A DNA stretch of 64,000 nucleotides from Platynereis dumerilii (GCA_026936325.1 JAPTHN010000076.1:1766243-1830242), one strand, 5' to 3'. Shown: positions 10,290 to 21,128, numbered from the stretch's first letter. Numbers and translations are program-made. Notes: generated from the sequence alone by a model not told the origin.

Positions 10290-10640
10290 CGCCTGCTACA
10301 CTGTTAGAAATTTCCGTAGATTTTACGGTCAAATGACCGGCAGTTTTTCCTGCCAAAAGAAAACCGTAAAATATACGGGGACCTGTAGATGGTTTAAAAA
10401 ACACATGTTAAGTTCACAGATAAAAACCGTAAAATTAACAGGCTTTGTGCCGTGAATTGTACAAGGAAAAATGGATGTCTTTGTAGTAAACCACCTGGGT
10501 TTTGTGAAATTTACAGCAATTTGATCGTAAAATTCACAGCCATTATTATTGTAAATTTTTCTGCACAGCACTGCATTTTACGGACCTTTTAAGGTAACAT
10601 CAAATGTATGTGTCCGTATAATTTTGATATATTACGGCCA
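10290..10640 (+). repeat. MITE-like repeat, ACTGTTAGAAATTT family, copy 1
   Basis: Begins CACTGTTAGAAATTTCCG and is dense in CCGTAAAAT / TTTTACGG words on both strands. The same terminal sequence, inverted, ends a related stretch at 21380-21522. No clear right terminus is visible here, so the copy may be truncated. Confidence 0.5.
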
Positions 10641-11060
10641 ACATGATGTAATATCCACTGCAGATTTCATGTGGAAAATACTTCCATGAAGTATGGAAAT
10701 TTCACATTCCTCATTATTTTATAATCATTCAAAGATTTAACATTAGCAGAGGTGCAAACCATCCCAACAGTACGTGAGGCTGGAAATAATTGCCCATTCA
10801 ATTGGTTATATAAAAGGCACATAGCATGTATGTATGTACTGTAAGGAACCAAGAGAGTCTGCGGCTTTTACCAGGAGTGCATTGAAAAAGCCTGCTCCCA
10901 ATTGCAGGGACAGGCGTCAAAGAATGAAAGCTGTATGCGGTTGTTACGGTTTGTGTGCTCATCAAAACAAATAAACCTGTATAAATCGGACTTCTTTATT
11001 ATGGTAGAATCACAAATATATCAAATAAAAGACAGGATCATGAAAGATGTCTTACTATTA
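10641..11060. other. No feature recognised
   Basis: AT-rich, no supported ORF or repeat. Confidence 0.45.
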
Positions 11061-11099
11061 ATTTACAAGTTTCAATAACAAACTGTATCCAGAGTGTAT

Positions 11100-11760
11100 T
11101 AACATAATGTTCATCTTACAATTTATATAGTCTATTAACCGAATAGCTGCTTCATGCAATAACATTATTTCACTAAAGACGGCAGCATTTCTACACAAAA
11201 TAAATTCTTTTGATGAAAATATTAAAGTCTACATTATATATGTAAGAACAAATTGCCTCCAATATATTGAATATGTAGACTATAATCAACATTAAAGGAT
11301 ACTGATTAGCTGCTTCACACAATAGCATTATTTCACAAAATAGGTGACAACAGTTCCATACAACATCAATTCTTTTGATGAACCAAATTCGATAGTGTGT
11401 CTTAAATATTGAAATCTGCATTATATCTGTAAAAACACATTGTTTCCCATATATTGAATTTGTAGACTATAAACAATATCAAAGGATACTGATTGGCTGC
11501 TTCACACAATAACATTATTTCACTAAATAGTTGTGAACATCTCCACAGAACATCGATTCTTCTGATGAATTTAATTAAATAAATTTGTCTTAATATTAAA
11601 TAAATGTGTCTTAATATTAAAGTCAGCATTCTATATTTTTGAGAACACACTGTATACCATATGCTGTCCAAGGTCCATACATGTTGTTCATACATGTAGA
11701 CTACATAAACAGTATCGTTTCCTCATTAGCTTGATAGGCCTACACAATTTTTCATAGTAA
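11100..11760. repeat. Degenerate tandem repeat, unit ~165-190 bp, about 3.5 copies
   Basis: The phrase TAGCTGCTTCA...AATAACATTATTTCAC recurs at about 11143, 11306 and 11493. Each copy is followed by a TTCTTTTGATGAA phrase and a TGTAGACTATAA phrase, and a fourth decayed copy begins near 11695. Copies differ at many sites, so the array is old. Minus-strand open frames here (76 and 97 codons) simply reflect repeated sequence. Confidence 0.65.
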
Positions 11761-12219
11761 ATATTTCAAACAATTCCATCTAATGTCACTTTTTTCATGA
11801 ACATGACTCCAGAGGACAAGAATGCAATATCTAAAGAATTATTTTTAAATTTATCTTTGCATGTTCACTCAAAATAATGCCAGCATACATTATTGTATTT
11901 GCCAAAATGACAGAGGTTATAAAAAAAGTTGCCATTTCATTGACAAAGTTCAAAACGTTCCGATTAATCGTCGTGTGTTTCTTTCCTTTCACTCGCTCCA
12001 GGTTTATCTTGAAGAAACACTGAAACACAAAAATTCAAAATGTAAAAGCTTTACAAAAATTACCCATTTTGTTTGATATTCTGTTGGGTTTAGTTATTAT
12101 TGTTATATCTTCCACATTTTCAAGTTTGCAAAAAATAGCCAAGCAGTGACCTCTTAGCCTCAATTTATTAATTCAGAGAAGTCAGTATTACTGTAAGTTA
12201 CTATAACATATTTCCCCTC
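11761..12219. other. No feature recognised
   Basis: AT-rich. An open frame of 71 codons at 11861-12076 has no recognisable similarity, and its minus-strand counterpart is equally open. Neither is called. Confidence 0.45.
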
Positions 12220-12504
12220 TTATGGTTTTGCTAATGAAAAATGCATTTTCACTTGATTGCCTTCAGTTACAGGCCTATCAAGCACTGTACCTTTTACAGT
12301 CCAACCATCAGATAGATAGAATAATGTTACCTCTGCACGATAAATTCGATGCTTGTTTGCACTTCTGGAGGAAATGCGATATTCACGACGTAGCATTGTA
12401 GTAAGAGGCAAAAAGTCTTGCCATAGCATCGTAGAAAGTCTTCATTTTTTCTATCACAACTCTATTGTCTATCAGCAGTGAGAAATCAGTTGCAGACATG
12501 ACAC
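12220..12504 (-). pseudogene. Exon-like stretch of unknown host gene (minus strand), weak
   Basis: On the minus strand a splice-acceptor-like TTTGTTCCAG ends at 12505. Beyond it one frame reads MSATDFSLLIDNRVVIEK and on to a stop at 12383; an overlapping second frame (12429-12220) reads RIYRAEVTLFYLSDGWTVKG. Both have ordinary amino-acid composition, unlike the random frames nearby. The two frames are offset, so this would be either a broken exon or chance. I do not recognise the family. No donor site was identified confidently. Confidence 0.25.
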
Positions 12505-12689
12505 CTGGAACAAAAGGAAAATGGTTAGATAACCAATAGCTGGGGAGAGGGAGGAGGTTCACACAAACAACAATACAATGTCTGCACTGATTCACAAATA
12601 TTTAAGGTGTTCAAGAAATGGTTGATCAAGTCAAAATTGGTTGGGTAGAAATCATAAGGTAGTCATGGTCGCAGTGGGATAAAGCATTA

Positions 12690-13545
12690 TGATAGATAGA
12701 TAGGTATGGTAAGTGCAGCCCTCTAAGCCCAGTTCTGGACACTCACGAGGGTTGATTGATGAGATGGGAGAGAGAGCAAATGCCCTCAACATGTTATACA
12801 TTTAACCCATGTGAGGCATCTTTTACTTGCCCAGCACAGACACTGATACAAGGGGCCAGCAACTTAACGTCTCATATACATGTAACTTACCTTTTAACGG
12901 GTTACTGGGACAATGATTTAGTCATTATATACAGTACAACCCAAAATAAAGTACGATTACCCCAGCAGGAAGGAAGAATCAGCCACTACTTTACCCTTTC
13001 ACACCTTTTGGCTACCTCTGAATCCCTTCCCACATTTACCTACTTGAAACAACCTTTTAAAATTACTTGAAAATAACATTTATACAACACCAATTCCAAC
13101 TCTTTCACCCCAATTGTGTTTGATTTCCTTGATATTATGCCATTTGCTAATTGCAATTAAATCACCATCTGCCTTAATACAGTTCTTGATATGTGTTAAG
13201 GTTGTGGTGAGGAGTCAAAAGTAGTAGAAAGGAGGTTTGGGGTGAAGTGCGGAAAGGAGGGAAAAATAGGTAAACAGAGGACTTCAGACACAAAATTTTC
13301 TTACTTTATTTTGGGTTGTACATGTAACATGAGGTCAGCATAAAACATTGCTAAGTTATTTTCACAGTAACCCTGTTAAAAGTAAAGTTATGGGAGTTAA
13401 CCACTTTAGGATAACCCGTGTTAAGCATTGATACAATGTGGGACTGAATGACATCCAGCTCAAAATTTTGAACCCAGGCAGGCAAAGACCTTCTGGCGGC
13501 ACCTAAACCACTCAGCCACATTTCAGGGTAGGTATAAAATCTTGC
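12690..13545 (-). mobile_element. tRNA-derived SINE, minus strand, split by a MITE
   Basis: Read on the minus strand, the head near 13530-13420 has a box A-like TGGCTGAGTGGTTTAGG and a box B-like GGGTTCAAAATT. The body and tail (12860-12690) match the 9887-10165 SINE, including AGGGTTGATTGATGAGATG-type sequence in reverse and the final ACCTATCTATC. Head and tail are separated by the 530-bp element at 12864-13400. Confidence 0.6.
12864..13400. mobile_element. MITE with ~100-bp inverted arms and putative TTAA target site
   Basis: The left arm (12868-12960; TTAACGGGTTACTG ... ACAACCCAAAATAAAGTA) is an imperfect inverse of the right arm (13300-13396; TACTTTATTTTGGGTTGT ... CAGTAACCCTGTTAAAAG). 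TTAA occurs at 12864-12867 and 13397-13400, as expected for piggyBac- or Kolobok-like insertion. No transposase is present. It interrupts the SINE above, so it is the younger element. Confidence 0.6.
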
Positions 13546-13548
13546 TAC

Positions 13549-14122
13549 TGTACACTCAACAAATAAACGTACCACTTCATTTTTGCTTATAATTTGCGAG
13601 ATAATTTTTTTTTGGCCAAAACCAATTAAACAGTGTTGATCCTATTATAAAAATGTGCCGAAAATCATTCAAGTGCGACCGTTTTTCCCTAACATTTACC
13701 TTTTACCTTGTGGGACCATTCCCGGAACATTTACCTTGTTTATCAAAGTTGGATTTTTTTTTTAAATGGCCCATAACCAGATTACCCACATCTCATCAAA
13801 AAAATCTAAGTGTCATTTTGCATTGTGCATCAAAGAGCCATAAAAAATGAAAAAATGGTGACATTATGCTTTATTTTTGATAGCTACAGATCACTTTCCA
13901 GATGAATTCTTTTAGTGAGATGTGGGTATGGGCATTTAAAAAAAATACCCAAATATGATAAACGAGGTCAAAGGTAAAGAGGAAATGGTCGCACTTCAAT
14001 TATTTTCACATAGATACATTTTCGTAATAGGATCACTACTGTTTTATTGGTTTTGGTCCAAAAAATCATACAAATTATTAGAAAAAATGAAGGGGGGTGT
14101 TTGTTTTTTTGTTGAGTGTACA
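13549..14122. mobile_element. Full-length fold-back MITE
   Basis: It starts TGTACACTCAACAAA and ends with the inverse TTGTTGAGTGTACA. Inverse pairing continues through most of the 574 bp: GGCCAAAACCAATTAAACAG at 13613 pairs with CTGTTTTATTGGTTTTGGTCC at 14039 allowing mismatches, and AGTGCGACCGTTT at 13671 pairs with AAATGGTCGCACTT at 13984. The RNA or single strand would fold into one long imperfect hairpin. No target duplication was obvious. Confidence 0.6.
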
Positions 14123-14207
14123 TGTACAAATGATACCCGTTTAGTGTTTAGGCATTATTTCAAAGTAGCCAGGCTTTATCAATGACATCTAAAAAAGGCA
14201 TATTTAC

Positions 14208-14277
14208 CATATCAAACTATCATTGGTGATACTGGCACTCCTCGTTCTTCTGCCACCTCTAGTCTGCTCAAATGTTC
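14208..14277 (-). other. Candidate 70-bp exon (minus strand), weak
   Basis: Minus-strand signals CTCTGTTTACAG (acceptor, ending at 14278) and ATG|GTAAAT (donor at 14207) bracket 70 bp. One frame (TFEQTRGGRRTRSASITNDS) stays open from acceptor to donor; another (EHLSRLEVAEERGVPVSP) reads well but meets a stop just before the donor. No family recognised. Could be chance. Confidence 0.22.
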
Positions 14278-14591
14278 CTGTAAACAGAGAGACAAAAATA
14301 TTTTTTCACTTGATACAAGAGAAGGCATAATTGAAGCATTTCCAGCTGGTTGGCTATGAATATCATCAAATTGTTTAGGCCTACAGCCTAAATATCAGGA
14401 CCTATGATGTTTTTAGAATCACTGTCAAACATAGTTATGACATCACCAGCAGAATGAGATGCCTGATGACGTCACAAAACAGCGGCCCAAACAATGCAAT
14501 TGTGATGTCATGACCATTGTTGCTCCATGGGTACATCATGGTTCTGTATTTAAATGGTCTTGTGGAAAAAAATCTTTCCAATAATATTTAA

Positions 14592-15435
14592 GGTGGCTCG
14601 ATACTCGTGAACTTTCCAAGATAGGATTTCTTAAAAATAGTTTGAAATGATCCAAAATATAGTTTATAGAAAGGATATATAAACGAAACTGGTCGCTACC
14701 AGCCTTTCTTTCGAAATATTTGAGGTTATGTAAAAGAAAGTCAGTCCACGCAAACCTGAAAAACTCAATTTTTTTCTTAATTTTTTTACTGTGAAGTTTT
14801 CCCTGCCATTCACTGGCCATTCATCCAATGTTCTTAAATGAAGCATGGAATTAAAGAGGACAGTTATATGGAAAAGCTGATTAAAATTCCAAAGAGATAT
14901 ATTTAGCTTAAAGAACTTTTGTAGGGGTTTGGAACAAAAGTTTTGATTTTGAAAATTTTTATCTTTTTATGAATCATAGCGCTAAAAAAAAAAGACGAGA
15001 TAGAATTTTCTATTTCTTTGTCATTTGTTTCCAAATAAAGTGAGGAAGAATATAATGATATTGACAAGGCTTCCAACGGGCCTGGAAATTGATATAAAAA
15101 TTTATTTATCTAACAGAGTCATTTTTGCGAAATTAGACATGCTTGCCGGAAATCGCTTGTTGAAATTTTCTTCTTGAAGCAGAAAGCTGATAGTCCGTCG
15201 GGTTATAGTATTCTTCATTGCGCATCTAATGGTGAAGACCCCAAGTTTCTAACCCTCTTAGAAGTCCCACAATTGCTAAACGAAGCGGCCGACGCATGAA
15301 ACTCTCAGAAGTAAAAAAAATCTAGAAACTGTGTCAGCAGTGCTCAGCTGCAATGGTGACGTTACGACAGATAGGGCCTGCCTGGCTGCGCGGAAATGTG
15401 CTCACATGACGTAATTACACGAGTAGCGAGCCACC
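14592..15435. mobile_element. Non-autonomous DNA transposon, TTAA target, GGTGGCTCG termini
   Basis: TTAA at 14588-14591 and 15436-15439 flanks ends GGTGGCTCG and CGAGCCACC, with imperfect inverse similarity continuing inward (ATACTCGTG against CACGAGTAG). The 844-bp interior has no recognisable transposase; the minus-strand 94-codon frame is not informative. TTAA plus GG-ended TIRs fits Kolobok- or piggyBac-like MITEs. Confidence 0.65.
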
Positions 15436-15439
15436 TTAA

Positions 15440-15705
15440 ATCCGGTGAAAAAATAAACTACCCATTCGAGCACTACATAACAATATCCTGATTGTGACCC
15501 TGATTCGAGTGGTTTTGTCATGTTGTTATATTATTTCAATACTGCAGTGGCATAGCCTTAGCCAGATAATTTCCTAGAGTGGGGCAAGTGGTGTTTCATC
15601 ATCATGCTGAAAGGCACAAGAAACTAAACAAAATGCAGAAATTTGTTGGATCATAATATATAGCATCTGAAAAGTAATCAAGAATTGCCAAATGATAATT
15701 ATCAG
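15440..15705. other. No feature recognised
   Basis: Spacer between the TTAA element and the purine tract. Confidence 0.4.
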
Positions 15706-16366
15706 TCTTCACAGGGGAGGGGAGGGCAAGGATGGCGGGGGGGGGGAGGGATGGGCTTGCCGTCTTAACCATTGCTAAAGAATATCTTTTGGAGAGACGA
15801 GAGGGACAGACGAGAGACAAAGACGACAGACAAAGACGAGAGACAAAGACGAGAGACAAAGACGAGAGACAAAGACGAGAGACAAAGACGAGAGACAGAG
15901 ACGAGAGGCAGAGACAAGAGGGACAGACGAGAGGCAGAGACGAGAGGCAGAGACGAGAGGCAGAGGCGAGAGGGAGAGGTGAGAGGGAGAGGCGAGAGGG
16001 AAAGGCGAGAGGGAGAGTCGAGAGGGAGAGACGAGAGGGAGAGAGGAGAGACGAGAGAGGAGAGAGGAGAGGGAGAGAGGAAGAGAGAGAGAGAGAGAGA
16101 GAGGGAGAGAGGAGAGAGGAGAGAGAGAGAGAGGAGAGAGGAGAGAGAGAGGAGAGAGGAGAGAGAGGGAGAGGAGAGGGAGAGGAGAGGAGAGGGAGAG
16201 GAGAGGGAGAGGAGAAGGGGAGAAGGGGAGGAATTGAGAGAAGAGAGGGAGAGAGGAGAGAAAGGGAGAAAATGGAGAGAGGAGAGGAGAGGAGAGGAAG
16301 AGAGGAGAGGAGAGGGAGAGAGGAGAGGGATTGAGGAGATGGAGAGAGGAGAGAAGAGAGGTAGAC
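15706..16366 (+). repeat. Purine-rich minisatellite, ~12-bp GA-rich units
   Basis: About 650 bp that is almost purely purine on the plus strand. From ~15793 it is built of 12-bp units (GACAAAGACGAG, then GAGGCAGAGACG, then GGGAGAGGCGAG), grading into GAGAGAGG and GGAGAGGGAGA runs. Stop-free frames of 200-264 codons on both strands (Arg/Glu/Asp/Lys on plus, Ser/Leu/Pro on minus) are a product of this composition and are not called as genes. Mirror-symmetric purine tracts can adopt triplex (H-DNA) structure. Confidence 0.85.
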
Positions 16367-16779
16367 CAGCCAGCAACAAAATCTTATCCCATTCATATTC
16401 TTTGTTGTCCACTTATCTCAAGTTCGACTGAATGATTGTCTCGCGGCTTAAGTGGGTTATTCAATATGGTATCAGGAATGTGTTTATTACATCTAAAGCA
16501 CCCGGGTGATAAATAACATATTTCCTCTCTTGTGGTTAATAACCTTTACCTATTTTGAAATGGCTATGCGGCAACAGAAAGGCAGGAGAAATAAAGAAGG
16601 AAAGGAGAGGAGAGGGTGGGGGCTGGGGGGAAAGGGAATAAGGAGGGACAAGTGGCAAAGGGGAGAGGGGATAGGATTGGGAGTGGTTGAAGGGGAGGGG
16701 GTCGCGGATGCAGAGGTAGACAGATGCCAGAAGAGATATTGATGAGGCAGCATTCAAGACTGTTTTTAAAAACATTGCA
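16367..16779. other. Spacer with a second G-rich purine patch
   Basis: Positions ~16575-16700 are again G/A-rich (GGGGCTGGGGGGAAAGGG-type), without a clear unit. Nothing else recognised. Confidence 0.4.
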
Positions 16780-17105
16780 TGTCAATATTTATAACTTCGT
16801 GAATTACGCGAGGAAAATTTGGAAGTTACACCGTCACAAAACTACATTTTAAAATTAATACAAATATATGTGAAATAATGCAGACCTCACCGATTAGTTG
16901 GAGAGTCATACGCTATATTTCATTAAATTGGCATGAATCTACTGTTGGGATCAATTTGCCACTGACCTTGGAAGAGTTGACAGCTTGAAAGACCTGAAGA
17001 CACAATCATGGAAGACCTATCCATGAATTTCACGACTTATTCATCAACTGGTGTTGCACAAGACGCATGTACTTCATCAGCCTCTGTCTTGAATCTGAAA
17101 ATTTA
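16780..17105 (-). repeat. Duplicated segment, copy 1, with conserved splice-like signals
   Basis: Similar over ~300 bp to 19690-20095. On the minus strand both copies keep ATTTTCAG|ATTCAAGACAGAGGCTGAT (acceptor-like; 17095) and TCAACTCTTCCAAG|GTCAGT (donor-like; 16967). The 128 bp between has no frame open throughout, so only a shorter exon (such as one beginning after the internal CTTCAG and reading VFQAVNSSK) or a non-coding exon is possible. Host origin is inferred, not shown. Confidence 0.4.
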
Positions 17106-17639
17106 CAACACTCTTTAATTGCTTATGCTTAAAACATAACCCTCTCCCCACCCCATATGAAGGCAGGAAAGAGGAGATTGAAGGAAAACAGAAAGAGGAT
17201 TTAGGTACGTCAGACTGTGATAGAAAAGAGGGAGAAGTTTGGAAGTGAAGGAGGTGGGAGAATAAAAGAAGGAAAAGAGGAAAGAAGGAAGGGAAAAGGA
17301 GAGAAGAGGGGGATGAAGGAGAAAGAGAAAGATTCACCAGCGAGCAACCAAGATTATTTAAAGAAGGAAAAGAGGAAGAAGGGAAAGGGGATTGAGAGGA
17401 GAGGGAAAGATGGAAAATGAGGGGAGGACAGGGGAGATAGCATAGGGCACATAGGATAGAATGAAGGCAGAGGGCACATAGGATAGGGTGAAGGCAGAGG
17501 GCAATGGAGAGGAGGCAAAATTGACCAGTGAGAGTGACGGACAGTAGGAGGGAGGGTGCGATGCTTGTGGGGAGATTGACTTCCAGCAATCAAGGTTATT
17601 TTTTAACCAGAACCGCAAGCGGTTTAAACGCTTGTCTGT
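17106..17639. repeat. Purine-rich stretch with a two-copy 31-bp repeat
   Basis: 17215-17430 is GGAAAGAGGAAAG-like. At 17437-17500 the phrase AGGGCACATAGGATAG plus GTGAAGGC occurs twice, ~31 bp apart. Open frames on both strands are composition artefacts. Confidence 0.5.
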
Positions 17640-19590
17640 CAATGTGAAATCTATCAGTGTGTGCCAGATTATCACCCACAGGCTAATACCTGTAGCTAAT
17701 TCTATAAGTCTAAGCGATATATTACGGCTACAATGGGCAGTTAAAGAATGAAGAAATATGGCTGCCAAAATTACCACAATCTTGGATTTATTGACATGTT
17801 CCTGATCCATGCCCACAGGCCAATAACTGTATCTACTTTCAAAACTCTAAGCAAAGTAGCAAGGTCACAATGGGCAGTTCAAGGATATCAGCCATTTTAA
17901 AGAGACTATTTTGGTGGCCATCTTGAATTTCTCAACATGTTCCTGATTCATACCCACAGGCCAATACCTGTACCAAATTTCATAACTCTAAGCGAAATAT
18001 TGAGATCACAATGGGCAGTTCAAGAAATGAAGAAAGACTGCTGCCAAAATGGCTGCCATCTTGGATGTTCCCGATCAATACCCACAGGCCAATACATGTA
18101 CCAAATTTTATAACTCCAAGTGAAATATTAAGGTCACAATCGGCAATTCAAGAAATGAAAGATGGCTGAAAAATTTGCCACCATCTTAGATTTTTCAGCA
18201 TGTTCCTGATCAATACCCAGAGGCCAATACCTGCACCAACTTTCATAACTGTAAGTGAAATACTAAGGTCACAATGGTCAGTTCAAGAATGAAGAAAGAT
18301 GACTGCCAAAATGGCCACCACAAAACGTCAGCCATCTTGGATTTCTCAACATGTTCCCGATCAATGCCCACAGGCCAATACCTGTACCAAATTTCATAAC
18401 TCTAAGCGAAATATTGTGGTCACAATGTGCAGTTCAAGAATGAAGAAAGATGGCTGCCAAAATGGCTGCCACAAACTGGCCACCATCTTGGATTTCTCAA
18501 CATACTCCCGATCGATACCCACAGGCAAATACCTATAACAAATTTCATAACTCTTAGCGAAATATTACGGTCACAATGGGCAGTTCAAGAAATGAAGAAA
18601 GATGGCTGCCAAAATGGCCCCCCGATTATATTTCTCATCATGTTCCTGATCCATACCCGCAGGCCAATACCTGTACCAAATTTCATAACTGTAAGTGAAA
18701 TATTAAGGTCAGAGTGGGCAGTTAAAGAATGAAGATGGCTGCCATAATGGCCAACACAAAATGGCTGCCATCTTGGATTTCTCAACATACTGACGATCCA
18801 TACCCACAGGCCCATACCTGTACCAAATTTCATAATTGCATGTGAAATCATAAGGTCACAATGGGCAGTTAAGAATGAAGAACGATGGTTGCCAAAACGG
18901 CCACCATAAAACGTCTGCCATCTTGGATTTCTCAACATGTTCCCGATCAATGCCCACAGGCCAATACCTGTACCAAATTTCATAACTCTAAGCGAAATAT
19001 TGTGGTCACAATGTGCAGTTCAAGAATGAAGAAAAATGGCTGTCAAAATGGCCACCATCTTGGATTTCTCAACATACTCCTGATCGATACCCACAGGCAA
19101 ATACCTGTAACAAATTTCATAACTCATAGCGAAATATTACGGTCACAATGGGCAGTTCAAGAAATGAAGAAAGATGGCTGCCAAAATGGCCCCCCGATTA
19201 TATTTCTTAACATGTTCCTGATCCATACCCACAGGCCAATACCTGTACCAAATTTCATAATTGTTAGTGAAATATTAAGGTCAGAATGAGCAGTTAAAGA
19301 ATGAAGATGGCTGCCATAATGGCCACCACAAAATGGCTGCCATCTTGGATTTCTCAACATGCTCCCGATCCATACCCACAGGCCCATACCTGTCCCAAAT
19401 TTCATAACTGCATGTGAAATCATAAGGTCACAATGGGCAGTTAAGAATGAAGAAAGATGGCTGCGAAAATGGCCGCCACATAATGGCAGCCATCTTGGAT
19501 TTCTCTACATGTTCCCAATCCATACCTTTAGCCCCATACCTTCACCAAATTTCATATTCATGCCATAAGCGGAAAACTAAGGTCACAAAT
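17640..19590. repeat. ~142-bp satellite, about 14 units, with a four-unit higher-order repeat
   Basis: Each unit contains AAGATGGCTGCCAAAATGGC, CATCTTGGATTTCTCAACAT, CATACCCACAGGCCAATACC and a CACAATGGGCAGTTCAAG phrase. The CCCACAGGC landmark falls at about 17677, 17811, 17953, 18079, 18218, 18367, 18518, 18655, 18802, 18953, 19090, 19227, 19376 and 19524 (spacing 126-151 bp). Units 18285-18865 resemble 18870-19435 more than their own neighbours, at a ~575-586-bp offset, so four-unit blocks were duplicated. Frames of up to 134 codons repeat with the array and are not genes. Confidence 0.85.
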
Positions 19591-19689
19591 GGACACTCAC
19601 ACAAACCTTAACCAGGACAACGCCGACGACGCCGAAGATCGAGTGACCACAATAGCTCTTCATTTTCAAAGAATATAGATGAGCTAAAA

Positions 19690-20095
19690 ACCATTGGATA
19701 TTCATAATTATAGCTTTGCAAAATAAGCCAAGAGAATTTAGAAGTTAAACTGTTGCAAAACATGCAATTACATTTGGAAATTAATGCAAATATCATAATT
19801 ATGTGAAATATTGCAAACCCTAGTGATTACTAACAAATTACTTTGCTATATTTCACTAGTTTATGGCAGACATAGTATACTATGAGTGAGTTTTTGAGCA
19901 TTAATTATTTGGAGGAAAGGAGAGCAGACATAAAAATATTGTTGTGTCACTAACCTTGCAAGAGTTGACAGCTTCAAAGACCTGAAGAAACACAATCATG
20001 AAAGGCCTCTCCATGAACTAGCATTGCACAATTAACACACACATGTACTTCACACAATCAGCCTCTGTCTTGAATCTGAAAATTAGACAACACTC
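19690..20095 (-). repeat. Duplicated segment, copy 2, with conserved splice-like signals
   Basis: Second copy of the 16780-17105 sequence. Minus-strand acceptor-like ATTTTCAG ends at 20076 and donor-like TGCAAG|GTTAGT at 19955. Near the donor the frame reads ERPFMIVFLQVFEAVNSCK. The two copies bracket the satellite, so satellite growth may lie between the products of a local duplication. Confidence 0.4.
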
Positions 20096-20500
20096 TTTAA
20101 CTTGTATAGACTTAGAAGTTTGTTGTTGATAGTTTGCTATTGAGTTGATTGCCTTCGGTGCTTAAGTCTTAAGTCTGCAAACATGACCAAAGAAACCCAG
20201 ACCACAGTCCTTAAGTGACACTTTCACTGCAAAGCTATTTTAAAATCATATTGATAGTTGTGTAAAATATAATCACATGTAAAACGTAAAATAATGACAA
20301 ATAAATTATTTAAATAAATAATAAATGGTGCGAGAAAAACAATAAAATTAAAATATTTTACATAGTAGGCCTATTAATATTTAAACATTGTAGACAAATT
20401 AGAATGTAACATTTGGGTTATTCTGGTCTACAGGGTGATGATAATTTATTCATACTGATTAATAAATGAGTCCGTTAAGGAGAGGGTGGATGGATGATTG
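20096..20500. other. No feature recognised
   Basis: AT-rich spacer with no supported feature. Confidence 0.4.
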
Positions 20501-20504
20501 GGGA

Positions 20505-20694
20505 TTTACGACATGTATTTATGCACTTGGTAGGCTAATAAGGACAGGGGAGGCCACGGCAATGAGACGAAGGATAATTGAAACAGCCGTCCAACATAGG
20601 CCAGGGTGACCCAGCAAGAGCTGGATTCGAACCCTGGACCAAGTGATTGGCAGCTCAGCACGTTACCACTAGACCAACCCTCCCCCTCGTTAAG
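20505..20694 (-). mobile_element. tRNA-derived SINE, minus strand
   Basis: On the minus strand the head begins GGGGAGGGTTGGTCTAGTGG (box A) and has GGTTCGAATCC (perfect box B) near 20635. The tail holds CTTATTAGCCTACCAAGTGC and a TAAATA phrase. It sits head-to-head with the next SINE. Confidence 0.7.
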
Positions 20695-20880
20695 GAGGGG
20701 GAGGATTAGCTCAGTGGTAGAGTGTTGGGCTGGCAATCAATGGGTCCAGGGTTCCACTTCAGCTCTTGCAGAGCCACTTGTCCTACTCCTCTGCTAATTA
20801 ACCGATCAAGACTAGTGCATAAATAGAGGACAAAAAGCCCCATTCATCCTCATCAAGGAATATCACTCACAAAAAATATT
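20695..20880 (+). mobile_element. tRNA-derived SINE, plus strand
   Basis: The head GGGGAGGATTAGCTCAGTGG (box A) is followed by GGGTCCAGGGTTCCAC (degenerate box B) and a body ending CATAAATAGAGGAC. No matching acceptor-stem 3' strand exists, so it is not a functional tRNA gene. Its head abuts the minus-strand SINE, making a ~370-bp imperfect inverted pair. Confidence 0.65.
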
Positions 20881-20898
20881 GTGGGTTGTGGAACCATA

Positions 20899-21128
20899 CA
20901 TAGACGTACCGGGCGCGCATTTTTTTGGGGGAGGGGTGAGGGACATCTGCCCGAATTTAAAGATATAAATTTAATGCAATTTCAAATGAAATTACCAGGA
21001 AACTTTTAATTTTCAATATTTTTAATTAAATCATCTGCCCAAATTGTTTAGCCCTTTTACCCGAATCTGACTGTTTCCCAAACTTTTGGGGGGCAATCGC
21101 CCCCCTGCCCCCCTCCAGTACGGCTATG
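20899..21128. mobile_element. hAT-like MITE, 230 bp, 14-bp TIRs, 8-bp target duplication
   Basis: Ends CATAGACGTACCGG and CCAGTACGGCTATG are inverse with two mismatches. Both are flanked by GAACCATA (20891-20898, 21129-21136). An 8-bp duplication is the hAT pattern. The interior has G- and C-runs of opposite polarity near the two ends. No coding. Confidence 0.75.

Noticed and set aside
15602-16431. Ser/Leu/Pro-rich and Arg/Glu-rich frames of 200-264 codons
   Set aside because: They follow from the GA-rich tract; both strands are open and residues mirror the 12-bp units.
18299-19423. Frames of up to 134 codons in the 142-bp satellite
   Set aside because: Present on both strands, repeating with the array, and with no codon-level constraint visible.
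20695-20770. A functional tRNA gene
   Set aside because: Box A and a degenerate box B are present, but no acceptor-stem partner closes the cloverleaf and a SINE body follows.
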